A stretch of DNA of 57,238 bases, taken from NCBI RefSeq assembly GCF_030646925.1, contig NZ_JAUSKL010000014.1:1-57238 (forward strand), in the 5' to 3' direction. The DNA comes from Candidatus Binatus sp. (GTDB taxonomy: Bacteria > Desulfobacterota > Binatia > Binatales > Binataceae). Below the pieces are notes generated by a model. The model had not been told where the DNA came from. It made no database searches and was given only the letters and a program-made list of their open reading frames with translations. Within the stretch, counting starts at the first letter, position 1. Each line of letters starts with the position of its first letter. This document shows, one piece after another, positions 44,801-52,045 of the stretch. The translations under genes were made by a program, and so were the position numbers.

Positions 44801-46396
44801 GGCGTTGATATCTCGGCACTGAACGCGGTTTATCTGCGCAACGTGCCGCCGACCCCCGCCAATTACGCGCAGCGTTCGGGCCGTGCCGGTCGGTCCGGAC
44901 AGGCTGCGCTCGTCATCACATACTGTGCAGCGCAAAGCCCGCATGATCAGTACTACTTTGAGAAACCGGAGCGGATGGTCAATGGATATGTTCGGCTGCC
45001 CGCAATTGAACTTGCCAACCGCGATCTCATTGAAGCTCATCTTCACGCCGTATGGCTGGCCGAGACTGGCAAGGAATTGTCGGCTGACATCCCACATGTC
45101 CTTGATCTCGCAGATGAAGCTTTACCTGTGCAGAAAGATATCACGATGGCACTTGGCAATTCGGAAGTGTCGACGCGCGCCGTTAAGCGAATGGAGCGAA
45201 TCCTCACAAGCATCAGCACCGAGCTGACACCGCAAGCCGCGCCGTGGGCATTAGATCGGGAGGTTCATCAAAACCTGCCCGAAATTCCGCTGCTGCTAGA
45301 AGTCATGCGCAAGAGAGCGAACGAACGTGTGGCAGCCGCGGCCGACCTTCCTGCCGAAGAGAATGCCGAACTGACCACCGGACGCGAGGAATTCAAAACT
45401 GCCCAGTCGGAATGGATGCGTCTCGACGGTGAGCGCATCCGCGTCGAAACGGCGATCCCGATCGAGGAACGCGTTTTGAGCGAGATCCAAGGGGAGCTGC
45501 CCGCTCTCTCATTCTCGAAAACAGAGGCGGAAAGTCCCATTTGCCCAGTATGCGAAGTACCCATCGATCGAGTGTTAGCGGAAGGATGCAAACTATCACA
45601 TAAAATACCGGATATTGCCGCTTGCCAGCGGCGCTGGGCTCAGCGCCAAGCTGATTTTCAACAACAGAGTAAGCGATTGCAGAACCTCGGCCGAGAACGA
45701 ACGCAGCTTATTCAGCAAACGGCGCACGCTAAGCAAAAGTTGGATCCGTTAGCGAACAGTGTCTTGGCCATAGAAAAGGCGCGCGATTTCCGAGGAGCTG
45801 CGTGGTACTCGGCGCGTAGACTCCAGGACGATATCGAACAACTCTCTGATCGGATCAGCGCCCAAGATTCGGCTACCAAAACCCCGCGCGAACTGGCTAC
45901 AAAGATCGAAGCGGAACGAGTCAGGCTTACTGCCTTTCGAGACGAGCAGGCGCGAGCGTTCGGCCGATTGAGTCAGAAATTCGACTCAATTGTTCGACGC
46001 CTGCTCGGTCAAGATGCCAAAGGTAGTATCGTACTCTCCGGCGCTGGCATTGAGCTTTCGATAGACCTTGGAGGAGATCGAGCTACAGCAGCAATTGACT
46101 CGCTGAAGGTTCTGGCCTTCGACCTCGCTGCACTATGCCTCAGCATCGAAGGGGCAACGCGAGTTCCGGCTTTCTTGCTGCACGATAGCCCAAGAGAGGC
46201 CGACCTCGGTCTTAGTATCTATTATGAGTTGTTTCGAATGGTTCGAGAGCTTGAAGGGTCGGCAGAGCACCCGCTGTTTCAATACATCGTGACCACCACG
46301 ACGGAGCCGCCGGATACATTCAAAACTGACCCCCGGCTTCGTCTCGTCATCCGCGGTGCGCCGGCAGAAGAGCGCTTGCTGAGGATGAATCTTTGA
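41807..46396 (+). CDS. DEAD/DEAH helicase joined to the zinc-hook and C-terminal head half of an SMC/Rad50-like ATPase
   Basis: From TTG 41807 the frame gives 1529 aa. Residues about 1-1150 are a YprA/COG1205-type superfamily-2 helicase: TGTGSGKS at 98, LDELHTYRGRQGADV near 221, GTSATMAS near 255, KVLGFTDNRQDAALQAGHF, SPTMELGVDIS and QRSGRAGRSG near 1021. Its expected C-terminal ~500 residues are missing. From about 1152 the chain is coiled coil with a Rad50-like hook CPVCEVPIDRVLAEGC near 1244, more coil, and an ATPase-head end with LKVLAFDLAALCLSIEG, HDSPREAD near 1458 and QYIVTTTTEPP, resembling DUF2326. The N-terminal P-loop half of the SMC is absent. Upstream codons read IDVFDLDRAL after GAGGGGG, but where ATG is expected there is AGG (41774). 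The fusion is either a new protein or a deletion product. Confidence 0.85.
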   Translation: MVQDYERFARSFTQIRAADIRAQVEAIYASRRFWPEPLVSINPNFERDIAIDTLVADGSLHPSTGQVFRIADQPITLYRHQSQALAKASARQSFVVTTGTGSGKSLCFFVPIIDLAIRARLAGEAPRTRAIVIYPMNALANSQIEELRKFVNQSDLPERLRPTFERYTGQEGADERERIRELCPDILLTNFMMLELLMTRQNSLDQAVISNAKDLDFIVLDELHTYRGRQGADVAMLVRRLRDRLCRDRVPICIGTSATMASDDATNDPAAAVAIVASRLFGTQITSDAVIGESLERATDPAMNVKSLGGKLGAAIDDEIPVSLSDAELRSHPLAVWIELEIGLEDGQRLRRHPPITLKGAAQKLAAQTGRDPERCQSQIQAMLILMNKPASERGGTSDRAFMAFKLHQFFCGAGRLYSTLREPTRRRVTLDGQLFDPEEKETRLYPTFFCRNCGQEHHPIVLSDQDGRRRALPRPIDEPPLDNEDRAEQAGYLMPEPLADTEFTFDGTPEQYPDDWIDPAGRIKSNLRPFAPQPVVIDESGVIGMRGRKAWFLPGKFRFCPACKDQPAGQAREINKLAGLSAEGRSSATTLLVSSTLRWMNAPSSGFRIDKRKVLGFTDNRQDAALQAGHFNDFLFVAQLRAAILAAVIAAGPDGLADDEFGRKIQAALGFTAANRSRRSEWMLDPEIKGAGQVAAERTLSRVFAYRVWADQRRGWRFTNPNLEELGLVHAEYLSLDDLAADDNAFVEAPPELKHADPATRRQALFILLETMRRGLAVTADALDPTTVEATANAARQSLREPWSISHQENQRSASALIVDAPKKADAGLRGEPLILRAGPRSSLARRLGHPTLWKKRLDGKTYLTVLKSLLAAAADYQLVRSVTTSFDVDGWRLAANAIRLVSGEGRNDSKAPNPYFVDLYRALAKTLSEGGAGLFGLESRAHTAQVEQTQRQWREWRFRWGDDDKLKIAEAKDDMRQAGEPDVFLPALFCSPTMELGVDISALNAVYLRNVPPTPANYAQRSGRAGRSGQAALVITYCAAQSPHDQYYFEKPERMVNGYVRLPAIELANRDLIEAHLHAVWLAETGKELSADIPHVLDLADEALPVQKDITMALGNSEVSTRAVKRMERILTSISTELTPQAAPWALDREVHQNLPEIPLLLEVMRKRANERVAAAADLPAEENAELTTGREEFKTAQSEWMRLDGERIRVETAIPIEERVLSEIQGELPALSFSKTEAESPICPVCEVPIDRVLAEGCKLSHKIPDIAACQRRWAQRQADFQQQSKRLQNLGRERTQLIQQTAHAKQKLDPLANSVLAIEKARDFRGAAWYSARRLQDDIEQLSDRISAQDSATKTPRELATKIEAERVRLTAFRDEQARAFGRLSQKFDSIVRRLLGQDAKGSIVLSGAGIELSIDLGGDRATAAIDSLKVLAFDLAALCLSIEGATRVPAFLLHDSPREADLGLSIYYELFRMVRELEGSAEHPLFQYIVTTTTEPPDTFKTDPRLRLVIRGAPAEERLLRMNL

Positions 46397-46397
46397 C

Positions 46398-47204
46398 ATG
46401 ATCCAACCTGAAGACCCGCCCGGCTTCATTGTGCGCACGGAGGCGCAGAAGGCCGCATCGAACAATGGCTATCGGTTGATTCGTGGAATCGAAGGCGGCT
46501 GGTTATGCTTTGCTTCAACGACAGCAAAGGGCCAGGTCTGGATCGCCAGCGTTTCTAAGAGCGGGCCCTGGCTATTGTCCATCGGTCGTCCTGAAGTCGG
46601 TGCCGAAATCGAGCTTCCATCGACATCAGCAACTATAGGACCCGGTGCGGTCACCTTCGTTTTCGACAATCTCGAAGGGCTCTACGGTGCTCTGGACCGA
46701 GTATATCGCCTCGGCCTAAGCCTTCCCGACGTACCCTTCGCGAACTTTCGTGCTGCTGTGCAGAACCTCTCGCGCGCCACCGAAATCGAGCGGCTCGTCA
46801 TACAGCGCATAGGACAGGACGTGTTTCGCCAAGCACTAATGAACTACTGGGGCGGGCGATGTCCCCTCTCAGGAATCACCGACACGGCATTGCTCCGCGC
46901 GTCACACATCGTCCCGTGGGCTGAGTGTGCAACAGACGAACAACGACTGGATGTTCATAACGGACTTCTGCTCTCCGCACTTTGGGATTCCGCATTCGAT
47001 GCCGGATTAATCACATTCGAGGACGACGGCTTAGTGCTTTTTTCTCCTGAGCTGAGCGCAGAAGCATGCTCCGGGCTAGGCTTGGCCAAGGAGCCCAAGC
47101 TTAGTGGTCTCACGTCCGCTCACAGGTTAAACTTGAAATGGCATCGCGCCCGTTATGCGCCGAGAGACGGCTGGATGACGCCAACGGGCGCGACAGGTAT
47201 GTAG
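46398..47204 (+). CDS. HNH endonuclease (HNH_2 type)
   Basis: The ATG lies one base after the stop codon of the helicase-SMC gene, so the two are co-translated. The 268-aa product has an N-terminal alpha/beta part of unknown role (residues 1-120) and then TEIERLVIQRIGQDVFRQAL, CPLSGI, LRASHIVPWAECATDEQRLD and VHNGLLLSALWDSAFDAGLI, the core of the HNH_2 nucleases. The catalytic His is in SHIVPW. Family members cut double-stranded DNA and are often effectors of restriction and defence loci. Here it may be the effector arm paired with the helicase/ATPase. It appears intact. Confidence 0.88.
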   Translation: MIQPEDPPGFIVRTEAQKAASNNGYRLIRGIEGGWLCFASTTAKGQVWIASVSKSGPWLLSIGRPEVGAEIELPSTSATIGPGAVTFVFDNLEGLYGALDRVYRLGLSLPDVPFANFRAAVQNLSRATEIERLVIQRIGQDVFRQALMNYWGGRCPLSGITDTALLRASHIVPWAECATDEQRLDVHNGLLLSALWDSAFDAGLITFEDDGLVLFSPELSAEACSGLGLAKEPKLSGLTSAHRLNLKWHRARYAPRDGWMTPTGATGM

Positions 47205-47316
47205 CGATTCCGGGCCTGATTCGACTTCCGTCGCGCGCCCAGCTGGGCTTCCAAAAGGCAACGACAATGTTTGAGATCGACCGGGTCCGAATTGGTCTAC
47301 CACTGCCTTAAACAAA

Positions 47317-47347
47317 AGGGGCCGAACCCTTTCGAGCCCCGGCCCCT
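47317..47347 (-). terminator. Probable intrinsic terminator
   Basis: AGGGGCC at 47317 pairs with GGCCCCT at 47341 around a 17-base loop. Read on the minus strand the stem is followed by TTTTGTTT, so it would end transcription of the gene at 47367-47699. It lies between convergent genes and might also slow plus-strand transcripts from the HNH gene. Confidence 0.55.
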
Positions 47348-47366
47348 CATCTCAGCTAGGGTCAAA

Positions 47367-47699
47367 TTATTCCTTTACCTTCGCCTTCCTCGTCTGTCCG
47401 GCCGAGCCATAGCGTTTACTGAAACATTTGCGGCATCGGCGATCCCGCCGCTTGATGAAGCTCGGAGCTAGGTCGTCGCTCCCGCAATAGCGGCAAACTA
47501 ACTTGTCTGATTTCGACTTGCTACTTGTCTTCTTTCGGAGAAGCTGCGCGGGCTTGGCCTTTCTCGGGGTAGCCTTCTTCCTCACCAGTTTCTTAGCGTC
47601 TCTTCGCACCGCTTCCTTCTCATCATTCCCTGCCTTGGATCGCGACCGTTCGATCAGTTGTTGATGCCCGCTTCCGTTCGCCAATTTCGCGTCTTCCAT
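47367..47699 (-). CDS. Lys/Arg-rich small zinc-ribbon protein
   Basis: The 110-aa product is very basic, with a Lys-Ala-Arg-Pro-rich middle (about 30-65) and a C-terminal four-cysteine knuckle: CRYCGSDDLAPSFIKRRDRR followed by CRKCF. This fits a small nucleic-acid-binding protein. GGAG lies about thirteen bases before the ATG. It is transcribed against the HNH gene and ends before a hairpin with a T run. It stands next to recombination module 2, and a link to that element is possible. The family is not known to me. Confidence 0.65.
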   Translation of the reverse strand: MEDAKLANGSGHQQLIERSRSKAGNDEKEAVRRDAKKLVRKKATPRKAKPAQLLRKKTSSKSKSDKLVCRYCGSDDLAPSFIKRRDRRCRKCFSKRYGSAGQTRKAKVKE

Positions 47700-47970
47700 G
47701 TTCTCTAAGTCTCCTAAGCCTTAACGGCTGGCGGGATGTTTGCTCTGTTGCGAGCGTGAAGCGAGTGATTCTTGGCACTCTCTAACGTCATTCGTTCAGA
47801 AAGTAAGAAGCCGGCTATTGGCGCGGATCGAGGGCCACGATCGGGGCGATTGGAAGGCGAATGGGGGTGCAGACCAAGACCTAGTCCGTCCGCCAAGTTA
47901 AAATCGCGCACGAACCGCCAATTGTGCGGACAATAGCTAACTCCATGGAGAACCCACCGATTGGCTGCCC

Positions 47971-48138
47971 ATGGCCAAAAGCGCAGTCAATTTGAATTCT
48001 TCGGCGACTTTCGGCACTGCGCCGCAAATTTGCCGAACCTGCGTGGGTGTTTGTCGCTCGAATCCTCCGCGCAAGGACTGGCTCCCTGCCGCGAAACGAG
48101 CAATGTGTGTCTCTGTCCGCTCGGGAGGTGGACAGAGC
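47971..48138 (+). pseudogene. Leader ORF of module copy 2, fused in frame to DUF2924
   Basis: This is the counterpart of the 50-aa ORF at 28970. It begins ATGGCCAAAAGC, has a one-base gain and a one-base loss that cancel, and ends CVSVR as in copy 1. The TAA stop of copy 1 is TCG here, so the frame continues GGGQS directly into DUF2924, giving a possible 216-aa product. The middle portion carries four Cys (ICRTCVGVC region) not found in copy 1, owing to the shifted codons. Confidence 0.45.
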
Positions 48139-48621
48139 ATGAACCACGGATTTTATGGCGGCGAAACCGCAAAGATCTCAAGCGAGATCGACGCCCTGTT
48201 CGATCTGAGGGTAAGCGAACTGAAAGTAAGATGGCGATCCGTATACGGCACGGAACCGCCGCCGCGCAGCAGCAAGAAACTGCTCATCTCGGCAATTGCT
48301 TATCGTATGCAGGAGCGAGCGTTCGGTGGGCTCAAGCCGTCGGTACGCCGCTTGCTCGAGCGCGTGTCCGAGGAAGAAGCCGGCCGCCGGATTTTACGTA
48401 CCCGGCCTGTTACAAGCACCTCAGCCGGCATGGTTCTGATCCGCGATTGGCAGGGCAAAAGCCACCACGTCACCGTGCTCGAACGAGGTGTTCTATACCG
48501 CAAAAAGAATTACCGTTCGCTCTCACAAGTTGCTCGGGTCATTACCGGCTGCCGATGGTCAGGACCTCTCTTCTTTGGTTTGAAAGGTCGGGCGAAGGAG
48601 GGGGCTAGTGGAACCCGCTAA
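48139..48621 (+). CDS. DUF2924-domain protein (copy 2)
   Basis: The 160-aa product is closely similar to that at 29136, with the same ends (MN-G-GGETA at the start; FFGL-GR-KEG near the end). GGGAGGTGG lies about seven bases before ATG 48139, although the frame is also open upstream to 47971. It overlaps the recombinase start by 14 bases. Most changes between the copies fall in the linker around residue 95-105 (EEEAGRRILRTRPVTS here), while the C-terminal VTVLERGVLYRKKNYRSLS and WSGPLFFGL are kept. Confidence 0.88.
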   Translation: MNHGFYGGETAKISSEIDALFDLRVSELKVRWRSVYGTEPPPRSSKKLLISAIAYRMQERAFGGLKPSVRRLLERVSEEEAGRRILRTRPVTSTSAGMVLIRDWQGKSHHVTVLERGVLYRKKNYRSLSQVARVITGCRWSGPLFFGLKGRAKEGASGTR

Positions 48622-50302
48622 ATCTTCGGTTCAACGTTGCGCGGTGTATACCCGAAAATCTTCAGAGGAAGGCCTCGAGCAGGATTTCAATTCGCTGCAG
48701 GCTCAGCGTGAAGCCTGCGAAGCGTTCATCAAGAGCCAGGCAGGTGAGGGTTGGCGTCTGGTCAAGACCGCGTACGATGACGGTGGCATTTCCGGCGGCA
48801 CTATGGAGCGCCCCGCTTTGCAGCGCCTTCTGTCCGATATCGACGAAGGCCGGATCGATGTCGTGGTGGTTTACAAGGTCGACCGGCTAACCCGTTCGCT
48901 GGCGGACTTCGCCAAAATCGTGGAGATCTTTGATGCTCACCACGTTTCGTTCGTCTCGATCACTCAGCAATTCAATACCACCACTTCGATGGGCCGTCTC
49001 ACACTGAATGTCCTGCTCTCGTTTGCGCAATTTGAGCGAGAGGTAACCGGGGAGCGGATCCGCGACAAGATTGCTGCCTCCAAGAAGAAGGGCATGTGGA
49101 TGGGGGGCCTCTGCTGCCTCGGTTACGACATCCGCGATCGCCGGCTGGTGGTCAATCAGGAAGAATCGAAGCTCGTTAAGCAGATCTATAAACGATACCT
49201 CGAACTCGGCAGCGTCCGTCTTCTGAAACAAGATCTGGATCGGCGCGGGATCGTTTCGAAGATTCGCGTATCGAAGAACGGCACACGCTCGGGAGGCCGA
49301 TCTTTTTCTCGCGGCGCCCTTTACGAGTTGCTCGCGAACCCGATCTACGTCGGTGAGATCCGTCACAAGGAGATTCGTCATCCAGGGCAGCACGAAGCCA
49401 TCGTGGATCGACAAGTCTGGGAAGAGGTTCAGAGACAGCTTCGCGACCAAGCTGCTCGAGACGGTACTCCAAAAATCAAAGCCGCTACTAACGTTTTGGC
49501 CGGCAAGTTGTTCGATGAGAACGGCGATCCGCTGTACTCGACGGCGGCGAAGGGCCGCCATGGTGGTCGTTACCGGTATTATGTTTCCAGGGAGCTGATA
49601 AGAAGCGGCGGCTCCTCGGTAGGAAAGGAGAAGGGTTGGCGATTGGCTGCACCGGAGCTGGAGCAAAGTGTTGTTGTGTCGGTTCAGAAGATCCTTAGCG
49701 ACCACGCAGGCATTGCGACCACGTTGCAGGAAGCCGGCGTATCGTCAGCCGAGATTAATTCAGTTCTCAAAGCGGACGAAGCCAAGAGCGCGTTGCTGGA
49801 ATCAGAGCCTCAAGCGGCGCCCACCATCGTTGAACTCGTTAGACGAGTCGATCTCAGAAAGGATGGCATGGAAATATCGATGAATCTCGAATCGCTACTC
49901 CCGCGCGATTCGGGCATCCGGCAATCGTCTTCGTTGACGTTAACTCGATTCGTACCTCTGGAAATGAAACGACGCGGAGTCGCGATGCGGCTGGTGATCG
50001 GCGGCGGTGTTTCGACCCGCAAGACCGATCCGACTCTTCTGAAAGCGGTCGCGCGAGGACGCAAGTGGTTCAACGAACTCGTCTCGGGTCGCGCAGTATT
50101 CACGCGGGAGATCGCAGAGCGAGAAGGGGTAAACGAACGTTTTGTAAGGCGTTTAATGCACCTTGCGTTCCTTTCACCTGCGATTGTTCAGGCGATCGCC
50201 GAGGGTCGTCATCCGGCAGATCTCACTTGTGAGGCACTTAGCCGCGGCATCGACATTCCCGTCGAGTGGACCAAGCAACTTGCGGCGCTCGGCTTCGATT
50301 GA
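48608..50302 (+). CDS. Large serine recombinase (copy 2)
   Basis: The start codon is GTG (48608) where copy 1 has ATG, behind GAAGGAGGGGG. The 564-aa protein keeps the catalytic Ser in YTRKSSEEGLEQDFNSLQAQ, the GERIRDKIAASKKKG helix and the LYELLANPIYVGEIRHKEI DNA-binding segment. It has no stop or frameshift, so both copies may be active. Differences from copy 1 cluster in the C-terminal third (residues about 360-460), the part expected to contact attachment sites, so the two may recognise different sites. Confidence 0.92.
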   Translation: MEPAKSSVQRCAVYTRKSSEEGLEQDFNSLQAQREACEAFIKSQAGEGWRLVKTAYDDGGISGGTMERPALQRLLSDIDEGRIDVVVVYKVDRLTRSLADFAKIVEIFDAHHVSFVSITQQFNTTTSMGRLTLNVLLSFAQFEREVTGERIRDKIAASKKKGMWMGGLCCLGYDIRDRRLVVNQEESKLVKQIYKRYLELGSVRLLKQDLDRRGIVSKIRVSKNGTRSGGRSFSRGALYELLANPIYVGEIRHKEIRHPGQHEAIVDRQVWEEVQRQLRDQAARDGTPKIKAATNVLAGKLFDENGDPLYSTAAKGRHGGRYRYYVSRELIRSGGSSVGKEKGWRLAAPELEQSVVVSVQKILSDHAGIATTLQEAGVSSAEINSVLKADEAKSALLESEPQAAPTIVELVRRVDLRKDGMEISMNLESLLPRDSGIRQSSSLTLTRFVPLEMKRRGVAMRLVIGGGVSTRKTDPTLLKAVARGRKWFNELVSGRAVFTREIAEREGVNERFVRRLMHLAFLSPAIVQAIAEGRHPADLTCEALSRGIDIPVEWTKQLAALGFD

Positions 50303-50416
50303 GCCTTCAGGAGGCTTACTGGGTCACAAATTTTGATAGGCTACTGGCCTAGGATTCCTCTTCCTCCATTTTTCGCGCCATAGGATCTTGTCGCAATTGG
50401 CATGCGAATATTGAGC

Positions 50417-50434
50417 ACCACTCAATTGAGTGGT
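50417..50434. promoter_or_regulatory. Perfect 18-bp palindrome, probable operator of the lexA-like gene
   Basis: ACCACTCAATTGAGTGGT is its own reverse complement over all 18 bases and ends 18 bases before the ATG of the LexA-like gene at 50453. Position and symmetry fit binding of a dimeric repressor over the promoter or leader. It does not match the E. coli (CTGT-N8-ACAG) or Gram-positive (GAAC-N4-GTTC) SOS boxes. Autoregulation is an inference. Confidence 0.65.
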
Positions 50435-50452
50435 ATTACTACTCGACCACTG

Positions 50453-52045
50453 ATGGAGGCGCTCACGACGATTCAGAGAAGGGTGTTGGAAGCCCTCCGC
50501 CGACACGCGGACCAAGGCGACCCCGCGCCAACCTATCGCGAGCTTTGCGCTGAGTTTAAGTGGGCGTCGACCGGCACGGTCCGCGACCATCTGCGTGCCC
50601 TGGTACGCAAGGGATACCTGGAACTTACTGGCAGACATCGTGAACTTCGGTTGCGGGAAGAGCGTCCGCCGATTGCTCGCGTGCCACTCGTGGGTCGCGT
50701 GGTCCCGGGTGTACCAGTGATCTCTGACGAGCACACTGGCCAACGCATTCCGGTTCCCTTGGCTTGGACGAGAAAAGGGACGTTTTTCGCCCTCCGTGTT
50801 GCCGGTGATAGCATGCGGGATGCGGGAATATTCGAGGGCGATCAAGTCGTCGTGCGCCAGCAATCAGTCGCGGTCGATGGTGACGTGGTCATCGCCACTC
50901 TTGAGAGCGAGACGACCATCAAACGATTGCGGATTAATAAGAGCCGCGTGATGCTCGTCGCTGAGAATCCTCAATATCGATCCATCGAAGTGAGAACCCC
51001 AGAGGCGACTATCCAAGGTGTGGTCGTCGGACTGATGCGTGCGTACCACGAGAGCGGCGCAACCGCCCATCCATCGACGCGTCGAACTGCGCGAAGAATC
51101 GCCCCTGGGAGGTGCCTAAGCGTGAGCCAGAAAAAACGCAGGGAGCATCTCGGCAAAAGCCATCTGTTTGGCGGGAGCAGGACGACCGCGAAACTTGATG
51201 TGGTCGCAGAATACCTAGCTGCTTATACGACAGCGCTGAAGAATACGCCCTTTCTGAAGGGTTACATCGATGCATTCGCGGGCACAGGCTACCGCGAGGC
51301 TAGGCCTGAGAGCGAGACCGGGTTGTCGTCACAATCGTTGCTGTTTCCCGATCTCGCGGAGCCGGAACCGCAGGATTTGCTGGAAGGCTCAGCCGTCCGA
51401 GCGCTGAAAACAGATCCCCGATTCGATAGCTACGTTTTTATCGAGCGGAGTCCGGCACGGTGCAAGCAGCTTGAAGACCTCAGGTCGCAGTTCCCACACC
51501 TTGCAAGTGCAATCCAGATCCGCGAGGGCGAAGCTAACCTGGAAATCCAGGCGCTATGCAGCAAGAACTGGAGCTCGCATCGCGCCGTTCTTTTCCTCGA
51601 TCCGTACGGGATGCAGGTGGAGTGGAAGACGATTGATGCGATCGCCAAAACGAAAGCTATCGACCTCTGGGTGCTGTTCCCGCTTGGCATCGGCGTGAAC
51701 CGCCTGCTGACGAAGTCGGGCGGCATACCGGAATCATGGAAAAGACGCCTCGATCTGTTGCTTGGGACTGAGGACTGGTACGAGGAGTTCTACCGGGTTG
51801 AGAGCACGCCCACGCTTTTTGGGAAACCCGAGGAGCAAGTTGTAAAGGCGACGATAGACACGGTCGGGCAATACTTCATTAGGCGCCTCAAGACGGTATT
51901 CGCCGGCGTTGCAGACGAGCCAAAGGTCTTGCTGAATTCAGCGAACTGCCCTCTCTACCTCCTATGTTTCGCAGCAAGTAATTCAAATGGCGCAAACATT
52001 GCTCTGAAGATCGCAAATCATTTGTTGAAGAAGGTGGTGCTGTAA
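50453..52045 (+). CDS. LexA-like repressor read through into TcmP
   Basis: The LexA-like start is taken as ATG 50453 ([15 protein letters not shown]); an upstream ATG at 50402 would run through the palindrome. Residues 1-68 form the winged HTH ([29 protein letters not shown]). Residues about 74-205 form the S24 peptidase domain with Ser in [14 protein letters not shown] and Lys in ETTIKRLRI. The usual Ala-Gly cleavage site is Pro-Gly here ([11 protein letters not shown]). No stop follows GLMRAY; the frame passes through about 20 Arg-rich residues into a TcmP domain (residue 224 onward). The result is a 530-aa open frame, but TcmP also has its own start (see 51122). Confidence 0.75.
   Translation: MEALTTIQRRVLEALRRHADQGDPAPTYRELCAEFKWASTGTVRDHLRALVRKGYLELTGRHRELRLREERPPIARVPLVGRVVPGVPVISDEHTGQRIPVPLAWTRKGTFFALRVAGDSMRDAGIFEGDQVVVRQQSVAVDGDVVIATLESETTIKRLRINKSRVMLVAENPQYRSIEVRTPEATIQGVVVGLMRAYHESGATAHPSTRRTARRIAPGRCLSVSQKKRREHLGKSHLFGGSRTTAKLDVVAEYLAAYTTALKNTPFLKGYIDAFAGTGYREARPESETGLSSQSLLFPDLAEPEPQDLLEGSAVRALKTDPRFDSYVFIERSPARCKQLEDLRSQFPHLASAIQIREGEANLEIQALCSKNWSSHRAVLFLDPYGMQVEWKTIDAIAKTKAIDLWVLFPLGIGVNRLLTKSGGIPESWKRRLDLLLGTEDWYEEFYRVESTPTLFGKPEEQVVKATIDTVGQYFIRRLKTVFAGVADEPKVLLNSANCPLYLLCFAASNSNGANIALKIANHLLKKVVL
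51122..52045 (+). CDS. tcmP: Three-Cys-motif partner protein TcmP
   Basis: GTG 51122 has GGGAGGTG about eight bases upstream, so TcmP can be made alone (307 aa). It opens [20 protein letters not shown] and has [16 protein letters not shown], which resembles an AdoMet-methyltransferase motif [16 protein letters not shown], and [20 protein letters not shown] with [15 protein letters not shown]. TcmP proteins occur beside Gp37/Gp68-type proteins that hold a three-cysteine motif, and that is exactly the next gene, whose ATG overlaps this stop (TAATG). The biochemical role of the pair is not established. Confidence 0.82.
   Translation: MSQKKRREHLGKSHLFGGSRTTAKLDVVAEYLAAYTTALKNTPFLKGYIDAFAGTGYREARPESETGLSSQSLLFPDLAEPEPQDLLEGSAVRALKTDPRFDSYVFIERSPARCKQLEDLRSQFPHLASAIQIREGEANLEIQALCSKNWSSHRAVLFLDPYGMQVEWKTIDAIAKTKAIDLWVLFPLGIGVNRLLTKSGGIPESWKRRLDLLLGTEDWYEEFYRVESTPTLFGKPEEQVVKATIDTVGQYFIRRLKTVFAGVADEPKVLLNSANCPLYLLCFAASNSNGANIALKIANHLLKKVVL

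Larger units (their letters stand above)
47838..50302 (+). mobile_element. DUF2924 / large serine recombinase module, copy 2
   Basis: The repeat begins at CGATCGGGGCGATTGGAAGG and matches copy 1 (28820-31299) along its whole length with point changes and a few small indels. The untranslated leader, including ATGGAGAACCCAC-like and GGCCAA-A-CGCAGTCAAT stretches, is kept, which suggests it carries control or recombination sites. The copies are diverged enough to rule out very recent duplication. The same orientation as copy 1 makes the 19-kb interval a candidate for deletion or excision. Confidence 0.75.

Noticed and set aside
48887-49705. 272-codon minus-strand frame inside recombinase copy 2
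   Set aside because: It lies wholly within a conserved recombinase gene and its counterpart in copy 1 is broken, so it is not conserved as protein.
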